From Bog-473 sp036268485 (GTDB lineage Bacteria > Actinomycetota > Acidimicrobiia > Acidimicrobiales > RAAP-2): a stretch of DNA of 64,000 bases. Shown piece by piece: positions 32,711-40,988 of this stretch (within the stretch, counting starts at the first letter, position 1; each line of letters begins with the position of its first letter). A program made the translations under genes and the position numbers. The notes beneath the pieces are model-generated. The model was given only the letters and a program-made list of their open reading frames with translations. It ran no database searches and was not told the DNA's origin. Location: positions 55,842 through 119,841 of the forward strand of contig DATAUC010000067.1 in NCBI GenBank assembly GCA_036268485.1. Direction: 5' to 3'.

Positions 32711-33043
32711 TCAGGCGCCCGAGGAATGCCACATGGACGCCATCGCCGTCGTGCTGACCCGCAGTTCCCCGTGGGGAAACCCCATCACTGAAAGAAAGGA
32801 CTCGGCTTCCCGGCGCGGCGCCTGGCCCGCCATTTCCTCGGGCTGGTCAGCCGGGAGACGAATCTCGTAGCGCAGCCCGAAGGCACCGATGTGGGCGTCA
32901 TAGGTGAGGGTGCCTTCACGGGTGAAGGCCGATCGGGTGACGTCGTGGTCGTCGAGCGCGGCCACCAGCGACACCTTGGTCGCCGGGCTCAGCTGGCCGA
33001 AGCGAGCCCGCACGGTGACCCGGAAGATCTGCTCGGACTCCAT
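32711..33043 (-). CDS. DUF6204-like small protein
   Basis: Protein of 110 residues from ATG 33043. The sequence RVTVRARFGQLSPATKVSLVAALDDHDVTRSAFTREGTLTYDAHIGAFGLRYEIRL resembles DUF6204, of unknown function. An alternative GTG at 33082 overlaps the upstream gene's stop. ATG 33043 is preferred because TACACT lies exactly 6 nt before it (leaderless pattern) and because family members begin near this residue. It is downstream of a CoA-binding protein gene and rlmN. Confidence 0.65.
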   Translation of the reverse strand: MESEQIFRVTVRARFGQLSPATKVSLVAALDDHDVTRSAFTREGTLTYDAHIGAFGLRYEIRLPADQPEEMAGQAPRREAESFLSVMGFPHGELRVSTTAMASMWHSSGA

Positions 33044-33055
33044 GTCCGCAGTGTA
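33044..33055 (-). promoter_or_regulatory. Leaderless -10 element for the DUF6204-like gene
   Basis: On the minus strand TACACT (plus 33050-33055), then GCGGAC, then ATG 33043. The 6-nt spacing matches the other leaderless candidates and argues for the shorter of two possible starts. Confidence 0.45.
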
Positions 33056-33078
33056 AGAGGCCGCTTCGGGGACGCTGC

Positions 33079-33501
33079 TCACCCGGCCGGCGCCCGGAGG
33101 CCCAGCCGGCGTTGCTCAACGATCAGGCAGCGGTCCTCGACATAGAGGAGGCCGGCCTCCTCGGCGATGTGACGCGCCTCGGCCGAGGCGATGCCCAGCT
33201 GGAGCCACAACGCAGTGGCCCCGGCGGCCACAGCCTGGCGAGCCACGTCCGGGGTGGCCGGAGATGGACGGAAGACGTCGACCAGCCCAATGGGGCGAGG
33301 GACGTCGGCCAGAGTGGGGAAGACCGGCTCGCCCAGTATCTCGGTGGCATGCGGATTTACCGGGATGATGCGCCAGCCCTGCTCCTGCATGTGGGCCGGC
33401 ACGTAGTGGGCCGGCTTCTCGGTTGCTTCGCTCGCACCCACCACGGTGATGGTGTCGTAGGTGCGCAGGATCTGTTCGACGATCTCGTCGGTGCTGCTCA
33501 T
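33079..33501 (-). CDS. CoA-binding domain protein (YccU-like)
   Basis: Protein of 140 residues forming a single CoA-binding Rossmann-like domain: TITVVGASEATEKPAHYVPAHMQEQGWRIIPVNPHA (about residues 18-53), followed by VDVFRPSPATPDVARQAVAAGATALWLQLG. This is the YccU/CoA-binding family, thought to bind acyl-CoA or CoA; its role is unsettled. The ATG overlaps the rlmN stop by 4 bp, so it is coupled to rlmN. Confidence 0.88.
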   Translation of the reverse strand: MSSTDEIVEQILRTYDTITVVGASEATEKPAHYVPAHMQEQGWRIIPVNPHATEILGEPVFPTLADVPRPIGLVDVFRPSPATPDVARQAVAAGATALWLQLGIASAEARHIAEEAGLLYVEDRCLIVEQRRLGLRAPAG

Positions 33502-34541
33502 GCCGGCTCCAGACCGAGCGTGACCCGGGTCTTCTTCCCGACCGAGGCCGCCAACTGCCCGCAGGCGGCGTCGATCTCCGCGCCCCGGGTCATGCGCACG
33601 GTGGCGTTGACACCCAGGCTCTCCAGTTGGTCCCGGAAGTTCCGCACGCGCCCCATGGCGGTGCCGCGCACGGCGTAGCCCGGTGTCGGGTTGAGTGGGA
33701 TGAGGTTGACGTGCGCCGCCAGTGGCCGGGCGAACTGCGCCAGCTCAGCGGCGTCGCTGCCCTGATCGTTGACCTCGTGGATCATGGCCCACTCGATGGA
33801 CAAGCGCCGGCCGGTGGCTTCGACGTACTCGGCACAGGCCTCGGAGAGCTGACGCAGCGGATAGCGCTTGTTGATGGGCACCAGCTCGTCGCGCTTCTCG
33901 TCGTTGGCCGCATGCAATGAGACGGCCAAATTGACCGGCAACGATTCGCTGGCCAGGCGCCGGATCCCCGGCACAATGCCCACGGTGGAGAGCGTCAGGT
34001 GCCGAGCCGAAAGACCCATCTCGCCGTGCAGTCGCTGCACGGCGGCCCACACCCGGTCGTAATTGGAGAGCGGTTCGCCCATGCCCATGAAGACCACATT
34101 GGACAGCCGGCGGGGCCGGGCCGCCCGCATGGCCTCGGCCACCTGCTCCACGATCTCGCCCTCACTGAGCTGGCGCTGAAAGCCGGCCTGCCCGGTGGCA
34201 CAGAACTGGCAGGCCATGGCGCAACCCGCCTGGGTCGATACGCAGACCGTGACCCGGTCCGAGTAGTGCATGAGGACGGTCTCCACCTGCGCCCCGTCGT
34301 GCAGGGACCACAGCCACTTGGTGGTCTGGCCGTCATCGGCCGAGCGCTGGGAGGCCTCGGTCAACGCCGGCGGCAAAGCCCGGGAGACCATGTCGCGTAG
34401 GGCGAGTGGCAACTCGGTCATCTCGTCGGGTCGGAGCACCCGCGTATGCAGGCTCTCCCACACCTGGCGGGCCCGGAAGGCCGGCTCACCCTCGAGTATC
34501 TGGTCCAACTCCGAGCGCGACACGTCGTAGGGAGCCGGCAT
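33498..34541 (-). CDS. rlmN: Dual-specificity 23S rRNA/tRNA adenine-C2 methyltransferase
   Basis: Radical-SAM methyltransferase of 347 residues that methylates C2 of A2503 in 23S rRNA and A37 of some tRNAs. The 4Fe-4S cluster motif is CAMACQFC. The SAM-binding GMGEPLSNYD and STVGIVPGIRRLA follow, and the C-terminal GAEIDAACGQLA holds the second catalytic Cys. ATG 34541 is used, with TAGCCT 7 nt upstream (probable leaderless promoter). The longer frame upstream does not resemble the family and crosses into the adjacent gene. Not connected functionally with its neighbours. Confidence 0.96.
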   Translation of the reverse strand: MPAPYDVSRSELDQILEGEPAFRARQVWESLHTRVLRPDEMTELPLALRDMVSRALPPALTEASQRSADDGQTTKWLWSLHDGAQVETVLMHYSDRVTVCVSTQAGCAMACQFCATGQAGFQRQLSEGEIVEQVAEAMRAARPRRLSNVVFMGMGEPLSNYDRVWAAVQRLHGEMGLSARHLTLSTVGIVPGIRRLASESLPVNLAVSLHAANDEKRDELVPINKRYPLRQLSEACAEYVEATGRRLSIEWAMIHEVNDQGSDAAELAQFARPLAAHVNLIPLNPTPGYAVRGTAMGRVRNFRDQLESLGVNATVRMTRGAEIDAACGQLAASVGKKTRVTLGLEPA

Positions 34542-34567
34542 GGGAACCAGGCTACGGCCTGGCGGCG

Positions 34568-35713
34568 CTACTCCAGGCCGAGGATGACGGTGCTGGCGGC
34601 GCTGAACCAGCCGCTGGTGCCATTGACGCAGGCCAGCTTGGGGTCGGCCACCTGGCGGGCGCCGCACTCGCCCCGCAGCTGCTTGACCGCCTCAATGAGC
34701 AGGAACATGCCCCGCATGCCCGGCTGGCACGATGAGAGCCCTCCGCCGTCGGTATTGGTGGGCAGCGCACCGCCCACCCGGAGTCGGCCATCCTCCACGA
34801 AGGCCCCGCCCTCGCCCTTCTGGCAGAACCCCAGACCTTCGAGGGTGAGGATGACCATGGGCGTGAAGGCGTCGTAGATCTGCGCGATGTCCATATCGGC
34901 CGGGGTCAGTCCGGCTCGATCGAAGGCCAGCTTGCCTGAGCGCACGCAGGGTGACTCGGTGAAGTCTTCCCACTCGCTCATGGTGGTGTGTGACACCGCT
35001 TCTCCCGTGCCGAGCACCCAGACCGGTGTGTTGGCGCAGTCTTTGGCCCGCTCCTCGCTGGTCAGGACGATGGCGCCACCGCCATCGGTCCGGATGCAGC
35101 AGTGCAACTTGGTCAGGGGGTCCCACACCATCGGCGCATCGACCACATCGTCAATCGTGATCAAGTCTTGGTAGAAGGCATCCGGATTCAGACTGGCGTT
35201 GTATCGAGTGGAAACCGCAACTTCGGCCAACTGCTCAATGGTCGTACCGAACTCGTACATGTGGCGGCGGGCCACCATGGCGTAGTGCGAGCCGACGGGG
35301 TGGCCGAAGGGGGCGGCGAACTGCACCGGGCCCCGGGTGCCAAAGGAGAGGTTGGCCATACGCAGCTTCTTCTTCAGGTCGGCGCGCTGGGTCGACCCGT
35401 AGGTCAGGACCACCGTCTCGACGATGCCCTGCGAGATGGCGGCCGCCGCATGCTCGACCATGAACTCCCAGATGCTGCCGCCGTGACCGGTCGAGTCGGC
35501 CCAGTTGGGCCGGATGCCGAGATACTCCGCCAGCTCAATGGGCGGCAGCGTCCCGTTCAACGAGCCGATGCCGTCCACTTCGGACTTGTCGATGCCGGCG
35601 TCGGCCAACGCGCGCGTCACGCCCTGGAAGTTCAGCTCGAAGGCGGTCTTGTCGTCGACGCGACCGCAATCGGAAGTCGAGGCGCCCACAATGGCCACCC
35701 GGCGGTTCGGCAT
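34568..35713 (-). CDS. Ltp2-like thiolase-superfamily protein (steroid side-chain aldolase type)
   Basis: Thiolase-fold protein of 381 residues. The start VAIVGASTSDCGR, the STGHGGSIWEFMVEHAAAAISQG loop, DIAQIYDAFTPMVILTLEGLGFCQKGEGG and NTDGGGLSSCQPG resemble Ltp2 and related lipid-transfer thiolases. The nucleophile loop has no Cys, which is expected for a retro-aldolase cleaving a steroid side-chain beta-hydroxy thioester and not for a thiolase. Ltp2 needs a DUF35/MaoC partner (ChsH2), not found nearby. AGGAG precedes the ATG. It follows the SDR gene by 62 bp on the same strand. Confidence 0.82.
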   Translation of the reverse strand: MPNRRVAIVGASTSDCGRVDDKTAFELNFQGVTRALADAGIDKSEVDGIGSLNGTLPPIELAEYLGIRPNWADSTGHGGSIWEFMVEHAAAAISQGIVETVVLTYGSTQRADLKKKLRMANLSFGTRGPVQFAAPFGHPVGSHYAMVARRHMYEFGTTIEQLAEVAVSTRYNASLNPDAFYQDLITIDDVVDAPMVWDPLTKLHCCIRTDGGGAIVLTSEERAKDCANTPVWVLGTGEAVSHTTMSEWEDFTESPCVRSGKLAFDRAGLTPADMDIAQIYDAFTPMVILTLEGLGFCQKGEGGAFVEDGRLRVGGALPTNTDGGGLSSCQPGMRGMFLLIEAVKQLRGECGARQVADPKLACVNGTSGWFSAASTVILGLE

Positions 35714-35775
35714 GTTGCTCCTGTTCCTTGTTCGTACGTAGAGGCAGCTCGGTACTGAGGGCCTACCGCGGTGGG

Positions 35776-36705
35776 TCAGCCGCCGCCCATTTTCAGGCCG
35801 GGGTTGCGGGACTGGAAGATCTGCGCGTTGATCTCGGCCGCGATGTCGGCCGGGTCCCACTTGAGTTCGCCCTTGGGATTGTCGATACTGGCCCCGAGCT
35901 TCCAGGGCTCGTAACGGGCGATGTTGGTGCCCACGGCCCGGAAGACCTGTCCCGTCACATGCAGGGCCTGGTCGGAACCGAGCCAGGCCACGATGGGGGC
36001 CGAGTTCCGGGGATTGAGCCGGCTGAACTCGTCATCGGCGAACTCGTCGGGCTCCTTGAGCTCCATGTCCTTGATCACGCCACCGGTCATCCGGGTCATG
36101 CCGCCGGGGGCCAGGGCGTTCGCCCGCACGCCGTACCGGGACCCCTCCAGCGAAGTGATGATGGTCAGTGCCGCGATGGCCGCCTTGGCCGAGCCGTAGT
36201 TGGCCTGACCGGGGTTGCCCTGGAGGCCGGCGGACGACACGGTGTTGACGATGGAGGCCCGGACGTTGTCCCCCTCCTTGAAGCGCTCCCGCCAGCGAAT
36301 ACAGGCAAACTTGGTGGTGGCGAAGGTCCCCTTGAGGTGCACCCGGACCACCGAATCGAACTCGTCCTCCGACATGGACACGATCATCTTGTCCCGCATG
36401 ATGCCGGCGTTGTTGACCAGGATGTCGAGGCCTCCGAAGGCCTCGTAGGCCGAGTTGATGAGGTTCTCGGCCCCGGCGAAACTGGAGACGTCGTCGTAGT
36501 TGGCCACAGCCTCGCCACCGCGGGCCTTGATGACCTCGACCACCTCATCGGCCGCCTGCTTGTCAGCCCCCTCCCCGATGGTCGAACTGCCCAGGTCGTT
36601 GATGACGACCTGGGCGCCCTGCGCCGCCAGTTCCAGTGCTTCACCGCGCCCGATGCCATGGCCGGACCCGGTCACGATCGCGATCTTGCCGTCAAGAATG
36701 CCCAT
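35776..36705 (-). CDS. SDR family dehydrogenase, HSD17B4/ChsB1-like
   Basis: Short-chain dehydrogenase of 309 residues. It has TGSGHGIGRG in the glycine motif (residues about 12-21), NNAGIMRD, SSAGLQGNPGQANYGSAK with catalytic Ser, Tyr and Lys, and a long C-terminal segment (residues about 230-309) typical of peroxisomal HSD17B4-like and mycobacterial ChsB1-type 3-hydroxyacyl-CoA dehydrogenases. It likely oxidises a beta-hydroxyacyl-CoA, possibly steroid-derived. The GGGGG stretch upstream of the ATG may serve as a ribosome site. Operator copies 5 and 6 lie upstream, in the divergent region with the ADP-forming synthetase. Confidence 0.88.
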   Translation of the reverse strand: MGILDGKIAIVTGSGHGIGRGEALELAAQGAQVVINDLGSSTIGEGADKQAADEVVEVIKARGGEAVANYDDVSSFAGAENLINSAYEAFGGLDILVNNAGIMRDKMIVSMSEDEFDSVVRVHLKGTFATTKFACIRWRERFKEGDNVRASIVNTVSSAGLQGNPGQANYGSAKAAIAALTIITSLEGSRYGVRANALAPGGMTRMTGGVIKDMELKEPDEFADDEFSRLNPRNSAPIVAWLGSDQALHVTGQVFRAVGTNIARYEPWKLGASIDNPKGELKWDPADIAAEINAQIFQSRNPGLKMGGG

Positions 36706-36730
36706 GAAACCCCCAATTGAGAATGAAGAC

Positions 36731-36744
36731 TGACACGTCTGTCA
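36731..36744. promoter_or_regulatory. TGAC-N6-GTCA operator copy 5
   Basis: TGACACGTCTGTCA, 25 bp upstream of the SDR start (minus strand). It is the proximal of two copies in this divergent region. Confidence 0.62.
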
Positions 36745-36821
36745 CATACCGTAACGGCGCGAACGTGCAGTCACAATTCGGCTAACTGACCAGCGCAACG
36801 CCATCGCGCCAGGATCGACAC

Positions 36822-36835
36822 TGACATGAATGTCA
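36822..36835. promoter_or_regulatory. TGAC-N6-GTCA operator copy 6
   Basis: TGACATGAATGTCA with perfect 6-bp arms around GA. TATACG follows and could be the -10 of the rightward promoter for the ADP-forming synthetase, leaving a leader of about 115 nt. Confidence 0.62.
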
Positions 36836-36966
36836 TATACGGTGACGGCGTTTGCGGGCACCTCGTCGCCGGGGATGCCGCACCTCCACCCGGAGCTGTT
36901 GGGGGACGGGCGCAGCACTGTGTCTGGCCGCACATCCTGGTTGGGCGGTGCCGATGAGGGAGGGAC

Positions 36967-39204
36967 ATGGCTACACCCACGAAGGCCAAGCGCAGCACCG
37001 CACCCAAGGCAGCGAGCGCACCCAAGGCTCCGAAGGGGCCGGCCCTTGACATCACCGGTCGACCGACCAGCCTGCGCACCATCGACCTGGACACCTTCTT
37101 TCGGCCCCAGCGCGTCGCCGTCGTCGGCGCATCGGACACCAACGCCCGCCCCAACACCGCGCTGACCCAGAAGATCACCATCTGGGCCGAAGAGCGCGGC
37201 GCCACCGTGTTCTTCGTCAATCCCAACCGCACCGAAGTGGCCGGACGTCCCTGCGCGGCCGCGCTGACCGACATCACCGAACCGCTCGACCTCGTGGCCA
37301 TCCTGGTGGGTGACCCGGTGCCGATCCTGCGCGACGCCGTGGCCGCCAATGCTAAGTTCGCCATCGTCTTCGCCGCCGGCTTCGCCGAGGTGGGCGAAGA
37401 GAGCGCCAAACTGCAAGACGAGATGGAGTCGGTCATCGCCAGCGGGACCATCCACGTGCTCGGGCCCAACACCAACCTCAACGCCTTCGAGGTGTTCCGT
37501 GAGGACATCCCCACCAAGGCCATCGCACTGATCACCCAGAGCGGCCATCAGGGCCGACCGATCTTCCAGGGCCAGGAAATCGGCATCCGCCTCTCACACT
37601 GGGCGCCGCTGGGCAACGAGGCGGACATGGAGGCGGCCGACTTCATCAAATATTTCTCCGATCTGAAGACCACCGGCGCCGTGGCCTGTTACATCGAGGG
37701 CTTCAAGAACGGGCGCACCCTGCAGCTGGCGGCCGACCATGCCGCCAAGAAGAAGATCCCGATCGTCGCCGTCAAGGTGGGCCGGACCGACGAAGGCACC
37801 TCCATGGCCAAGGCCCACACGGGCCATCTCACCGGATCCGATGCCGTCGTCTCGGCCGTCTTCCGCCAGTACGGCGTGCAACGGGTGGACGGGCTGGACC
37901 AGCTGCTCGACGTCTCGGCTGCCCTGGCCCGCACCAAGCCCCCGAGTGCGGCGGCCATCCGCCGCCTCAAGAACGGCGCCGGCGGACGGGTCTGCGTGTA
38001 TTCCATTTCCGGCGGCACCGGCGCCCACATGGCGGACATGGTGGCGGCCGCCGGGCTCGAGGTACCGCCCTTGACCAAGCACTCCCAGACCGAATTGCAC
38101 ACCTGGATCCCTCCCTACCTGCGTGTGTCGAACCCGGTGGACAACGGCGGCGCGCCGGTGCGGGACTGGAGGGGGCCGAAGATCATCGAGACCATGCTGG
38201 CCGATCCCAACGTCGACCTGCTGCTGTGCCCCATCACCGGCGCCCTCCCCTCCATGGGCAACAAACTGTGCGAGGACCTGGTGGCGGCCGCGGCCACCAC
38301 CGACAAGCCGATGTTCGTGGTGTGGGGATCGCCGGTGGGTGACGAGGAGGCTTACCGCCAGACGCTGCTCGGCAGCACGGTCCCCACCTTCCGCACGTTC
38401 ACCAACGCCGTCATGGCGGCCAAGGCCTACTTCGACCATCACCGCTTCGTCAGCGGCTACACGTCGGCCTTCGCTAGCCCGGTGAAGGTGGCCAGCCCGG
38501 CTGCGGCCAAGGCCGACCGGCTCTTCGCTCCCAGCGGCCAACGTCTGAGCAGCGGCAGCACACTGTCCGAGCAGGACTCCAAGGCGCTCCTCTCGGCCTA
38601 CGGCATTGCCGTGCCCAAGGAGAAAGTGGTGACCTCGGCCGCCGACGCCGCCAAGGCGGCCAAACGGATCGGCTTCCCCGTGGTCATGAAGATCGTCTCG
38701 GCCGACATCCTGCACAAGTCGGATCTCGGTCTGGTCTCGGTCGGCGTGCGTGACGAGGACGACGCCAAGCGGATCTACAAGCAGCTCATGTCCGCGGCCA
38801 AAAAATCGGCGTCCAAGGCCCACATCGACGGCGTCCTGGTGGCCGAGATGGTGCGCGGTATTGAGACGGTGGTGGGCGTGGCACACGACGACCTCTTCGG
38901 GCCCGTGGTCATGTTCGGGCTGGGTGGTGTCTTCGTTGAGGTCCTCAAGGATGTGACCTTCCGGGTACCACCGTTCGCCAAAAACGAGGCCCTGGCCATG
39001 CTGGACGAACTGGCCGGCAGCGCCATGCTGCGCGGTGTCCGGGGGCAGCCGGCGGCCGATCGCGGTGCCCTGGTTGATGTCCTGATGAAGGTGCAGCAGT
39101 TGGCGGTCGACCTCTCGGGTGACCTGGCCGAGCTCGATATCAACCCACTCCTGGCTGGGCCGACCGGCGTCGTCGCAGCCGACGCGCTGGTCGTCCTGAC
39201 GTGA
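36967..39204 (+). CDS. ADP-forming acyl-CoA synthetase (CoA-binding plus ATP-grasp)
   Basis: Protein of 745 residues that would make an acyl-CoA from acid, CoA and ATP, releasing ADP, or run in reverse. Domain order: a Lys/Ala/Pro-rich tail (residues 1-28), CoA-binding domain (DTFFRPQRVAVVGASD from about 38), two ligase-CoA domains including ALITQSGHQGRP and AKAHTGHLTGSDAV, then a C-terminal ATP-grasp domain (LLSAYGIAVPKEK, FPVVMKIVSADILHKSDLG, LVAEMVRGIETVVGVAHDDLFGPVVMFGLGG, ELDINPLLAG). All parts are fused in one chain. The tail is unusual. A crotonase follows after 55 bp. Confidence 0.9.
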   Translation: MATPTKAKRSTAPKAASAPKAPKGPALDITGRPTSLRTIDLDTFFRPQRVAVVGASDTNARPNTALTQKITIWAEERGATVFFVNPNRTEVAGRPCAAALTDITEPLDLVAILVGDPVPILRDAVAANAKFAIVFAAGFAEVGEESAKLQDEMESVIASGTIHVLGPNTNLNAFEVFREDIPTKAIALITQSGHQGRPIFQGQEIGIRLSHWAPLGNEADMEAADFIKYFSDLKTTGAVACYIEGFKNGRTLQLAADHAAKKKIPIVAVKVGRTDEGTSMAKAHTGHLTGSDAVVSAVFRQYGVQRVDGLDQLLDVSAALARTKPPSAAAIRRLKNGAGGRVCVYSISGGTGAHMADMVAAAGLEVPPLTKHSQTELHTWIPPYLRVSNPVDNGGAPVRDWRGPKIIETMLADPNVDLLLCPITGALPSMGNKLCEDLVAAAATTDKPMFVVWGSPVGDEEAYRQTLLGSTVPTFRTFTNAVMAAKAYFDHHRFVSGYTSAFASPVKVASPAAAKADRLFAPSGQRLSSGSTLSEQDSKALLSAYGIAVPKEKVVTSAADAAKAAKRIGFPVVMKIVSADILHKSDLGLVSVGVRDEDDAKRIYKQLMSAAKKSASKAHIDGVLVAEMVRGIETVVGVAHDDLFGPVVMFGLGGVFVEVLKDVTFRVPPFAKNEALAMLDELAGSAMLRGVRGQPAADRGALVDVLMKVQQLAVDLSGDLAELDINPLLAGPTGVVAADALVVLT

Positions 39205-39259
39205 ACACCGACACGGACACCCAGACCCGGACCGGACCGAGAAACACCAAGGAGAACAC

Positions 39260-40099
39260 ATGAGCGAGACCGCTGAGAGCCCCGCCGGAGACGATGTCAC
39301 CCGCCACATCGAGAACGGCGTCTGCACCATCACGTTGAACCGGCCCGACGCCGGCAACGCCATGACGCAGTTCATGCGCGATCAGATCGCCGCCTGGGTG
39401 CGCGACGCCTCGGGGGATCTCTTCGTCCGCGTCGTCGTTATCACGGCGGCCGGCGACAGGGCCTTCTGCACCGGCGCCGATCTGCGCGGTGGTCGACTAG
39501 CCCCTCGCCCCAAGCCCGAGGATGCGCCCGAGGCCATCATGGGCGAGGGCGCCCGCATGATCCGCGACGGCTGGCAGGCGCTGGTGGCCTCCATCATCGA
39601 CTGCGAGAAGCCGGTCATGGCCGGTGTCAACGGCACCGCCGCCGGCGGCGGCATGCACCTGGCCCTGGCCTGCGATCTCGTCATCATGGCCGAGGAGGCC
39701 AAGTTCGTCGAGGTTTTCGTGCGCCGCGGCATCGCCCCCGATGCCGGCGGGGCCTGGCTGCTGACCCGCCTGGTCGGGATCCAAAAGGCCAAGGAGCTCT
39801 TCTTCTTCGGCGACGACGTCCCGGCTGCCGAGGCCTACCGCCTGGGCCTGGTCAATCGCATCGTCCCCCGGGCCGAGCTCCCCGCCACCGTCGAGGAGTG
39901 GGCCACCCGCTTGGCCAGTGGGCCGACCAAGGCCATCGGTGTCGCCAAGTGGCTGACCAACCGTGCCCTCGACGTCGACCGGGCCACCTCGTTCCAGGAC
40001 GAGGCCATGGGTCAGGAACTGGTGACGCACACGCTGGACTCCAAGGAGGGCATCGCCAGCTTTATCGAGCGGCGGCCCTCGGAATTCAAGGGCTGGTAG
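39260..40099 (+). CDS. Enoyl-CoA hydratase/isomerase family protein
   Basis: Crotonase of 279 residues. RAFCTGADLRGGRL is the first oxyanion-hole segment and NGTAAGGGMHLALACDLVIMA the second, in which the first catalytic Glu position (GGGxELA) is His. The later RGIAPDAGGAWLLTRLVG keeps the acidic residue. This mix of changes means hydration of enoyl-CoA is not assured. AAGGAG precedes the ATG. It probably forms an operon with the ADP-forming acyl-CoA synthetase. Confidence 0.9.
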   Translation: MSETAESPAGDDVTRHIENGVCTITLNRPDAGNAMTQFMRDQIAAWVRDASGDLFVRVVVITAAGDRAFCTGADLRGGRLAPRPKPEDAPEAIMGEGARMIRDGWQALVASIIDCEKPVMAGVNGTAAGGGMHLALACDLVIMAEEAKFVEVFVRRGIAPDAGGAWLLTRLVGIQKAKELFFFGDDVPAAEAYRLGLVNRIVPRAELPATVEEWATRLASGPTKAIGVAKWLTNRALDVDRATSFQDEAMGQELVTHTLDSKEGIASFIERRPSEFKGW

Positions 40100-40109
40100 C
40101 CGGACCGGT

Positions 40110-40976
40110 TTAGCCGGGAGCGGTGGTCGACGTCGTCGTGGTCGACGCGCCCGATGCTCCGGCGGTCGTCGTGGTCGACGTCCCGCTGCCAACGTCCGTA
40201 CTCGACGTAGTGCTGCCGGGCAGGCTGGTGGTGGTCGTGGACGATGTGGTGGTCGTGGACGTGCTCGATGTCGAGGTTGTCGAGGTGGTGGTCGTGGGTG
40301 TCGTCGTGGTGGCCACCGGTGGGCTGATGAAATGCCCGACGGTGGTCGAACCGTCCCCGGCGTGCCCGCCGAACAGGTTGGCCAACGGTCGGCCGGCGAT
40401 CAGTTCGACGGTGGTGACGAACATCAGCGAGAGGATGAAAACGACCGCGGCCGTGCCGGCGATGACCGGCCAACGCAGACGACGCGGCTGCACGGGGGCC
40501 AGCTCCGCCACTGACGTCACTACCTCCGTGGGCGGGTCGGCCGGCGCAGGAGTCACCACCTCTGTAGGCGGCTCGGCCGGCGCGGGCGTCACGACATCGG
40601 TGACCGGTTCTGCTTCGGGGGACGCCACAATCTCCGTGGGCGGTGCCTCGTCACCGGTCAGGGCGGCGCTGGACGTGTCTTCGGTCAATGGCGACACGTC
40701 GGAAGGGCCAGACTCGCTCGAGGTCACGCCCGACGTGCCCGTACCCCCCAGCCGGCGTAGGAGGGTCGATGTGTCGGGCACCCGCACCACCACCTGCTTG
40801 ACCGCCTTCTGGCCCCGGTCCAGCGACTGGGCCACGAACGCCGTGCCGAAGGTGGCGGCGGCCGATCCGATGCCCACCCCGACGATGGTGCCCTTGACGC
40901 CGAAGAAGGAGGCGATGACGGCAGCCAAAACGGCGCCCCCGGCGGACGCGACAATTTGGCGGAACGAGAATTTCAC
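40110..40976 (-). CDS. Membrane protein with Pro/Thr-rich repeats and Thr-rich tail
   Basis: Protein of 288 residues with no named family. A glycine-rich hydrophobic N-terminus (VASAGGAVLAAVIASFFGVKG and GTIVGVGIGSAAATFGTAFVA) could form a hairpin of two helices. A cytoplasmic-looking basic stretch follows, then a linker with tandem copies of PAPAEPPTEVVT (about residues 125-145), a membrane helix (VIAGTAAVVFILSLMFVTTVELIAG, about 163-187) and a tail of about 70 residues almost entirely Thr, Ser and Pro. It starts GTG 40976. The design resembles the protein at 31542-32036 only in its stalk. Likely a cell-envelope protein. Confidence 0.65.
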   Translation of the reverse strand: MKFSFRQIVASAGGAVLAAVIASFFGVKGTIVGVGIGSAAATFGTAFVAQSLDRGQKAVKQVVVRVPDTSTLLRRLGGTGTSGVTSSESGPSDVSPLTEDTSSAALTGDEAPPTEIVASPEAEPVTDVVTPAPAEPPTEVVTPAPADPPTEVVTSVAELAPVQPRRLRWPVIAGTAAVVFILSLMFVTTVELIAGRPLANLFGGHAGDGSTTVGHFISPPVATTTTPTTTTSTTSTSSTSTTTTSSTTTTSLPGSTTSSTDVGSGTSTTTTAGASGASTTTTSTTAPG

Positions 40977-40988
40977 AACGGGGGCTTT

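Larger units (their letters stand above)
36706..36966. promoter_or_regulatory. Divergent control region, SDR and ADP-forming acyl-CoA synthetase
   Basis: The longest gap in the window (261 bp). It holds two palindromes of the dispersed family (36731-36744 and 36822-36835). Each is followed by a similar block: GTCACATACCGTAACGGCG at 36741-36759 and GTCATATACGGTGACGGCG at 36832-36850. About 28-30 bp therefore appears duplicated in direct orientation. A half-site CTAACTGACC (from 36782) lies between. GAGGGAGG lies just upstream of the ATG at 36967. Confidence 0.6.

Noticed and set aside
37594..39375. 593-codon minus-strand open frame over the ADP-forming synthetase
   Set aside because: It lacks recognisable motifs and is antisense to a gene with CoA-binding and ATP-grasp domains.
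40123..40330. DNA repeats at the end of the second Thr-rich gene as a mobile-element end
   Set aside because: They encode Thr/Ser tails in the minus-strand frame and do not show inverted termini or a transposase.
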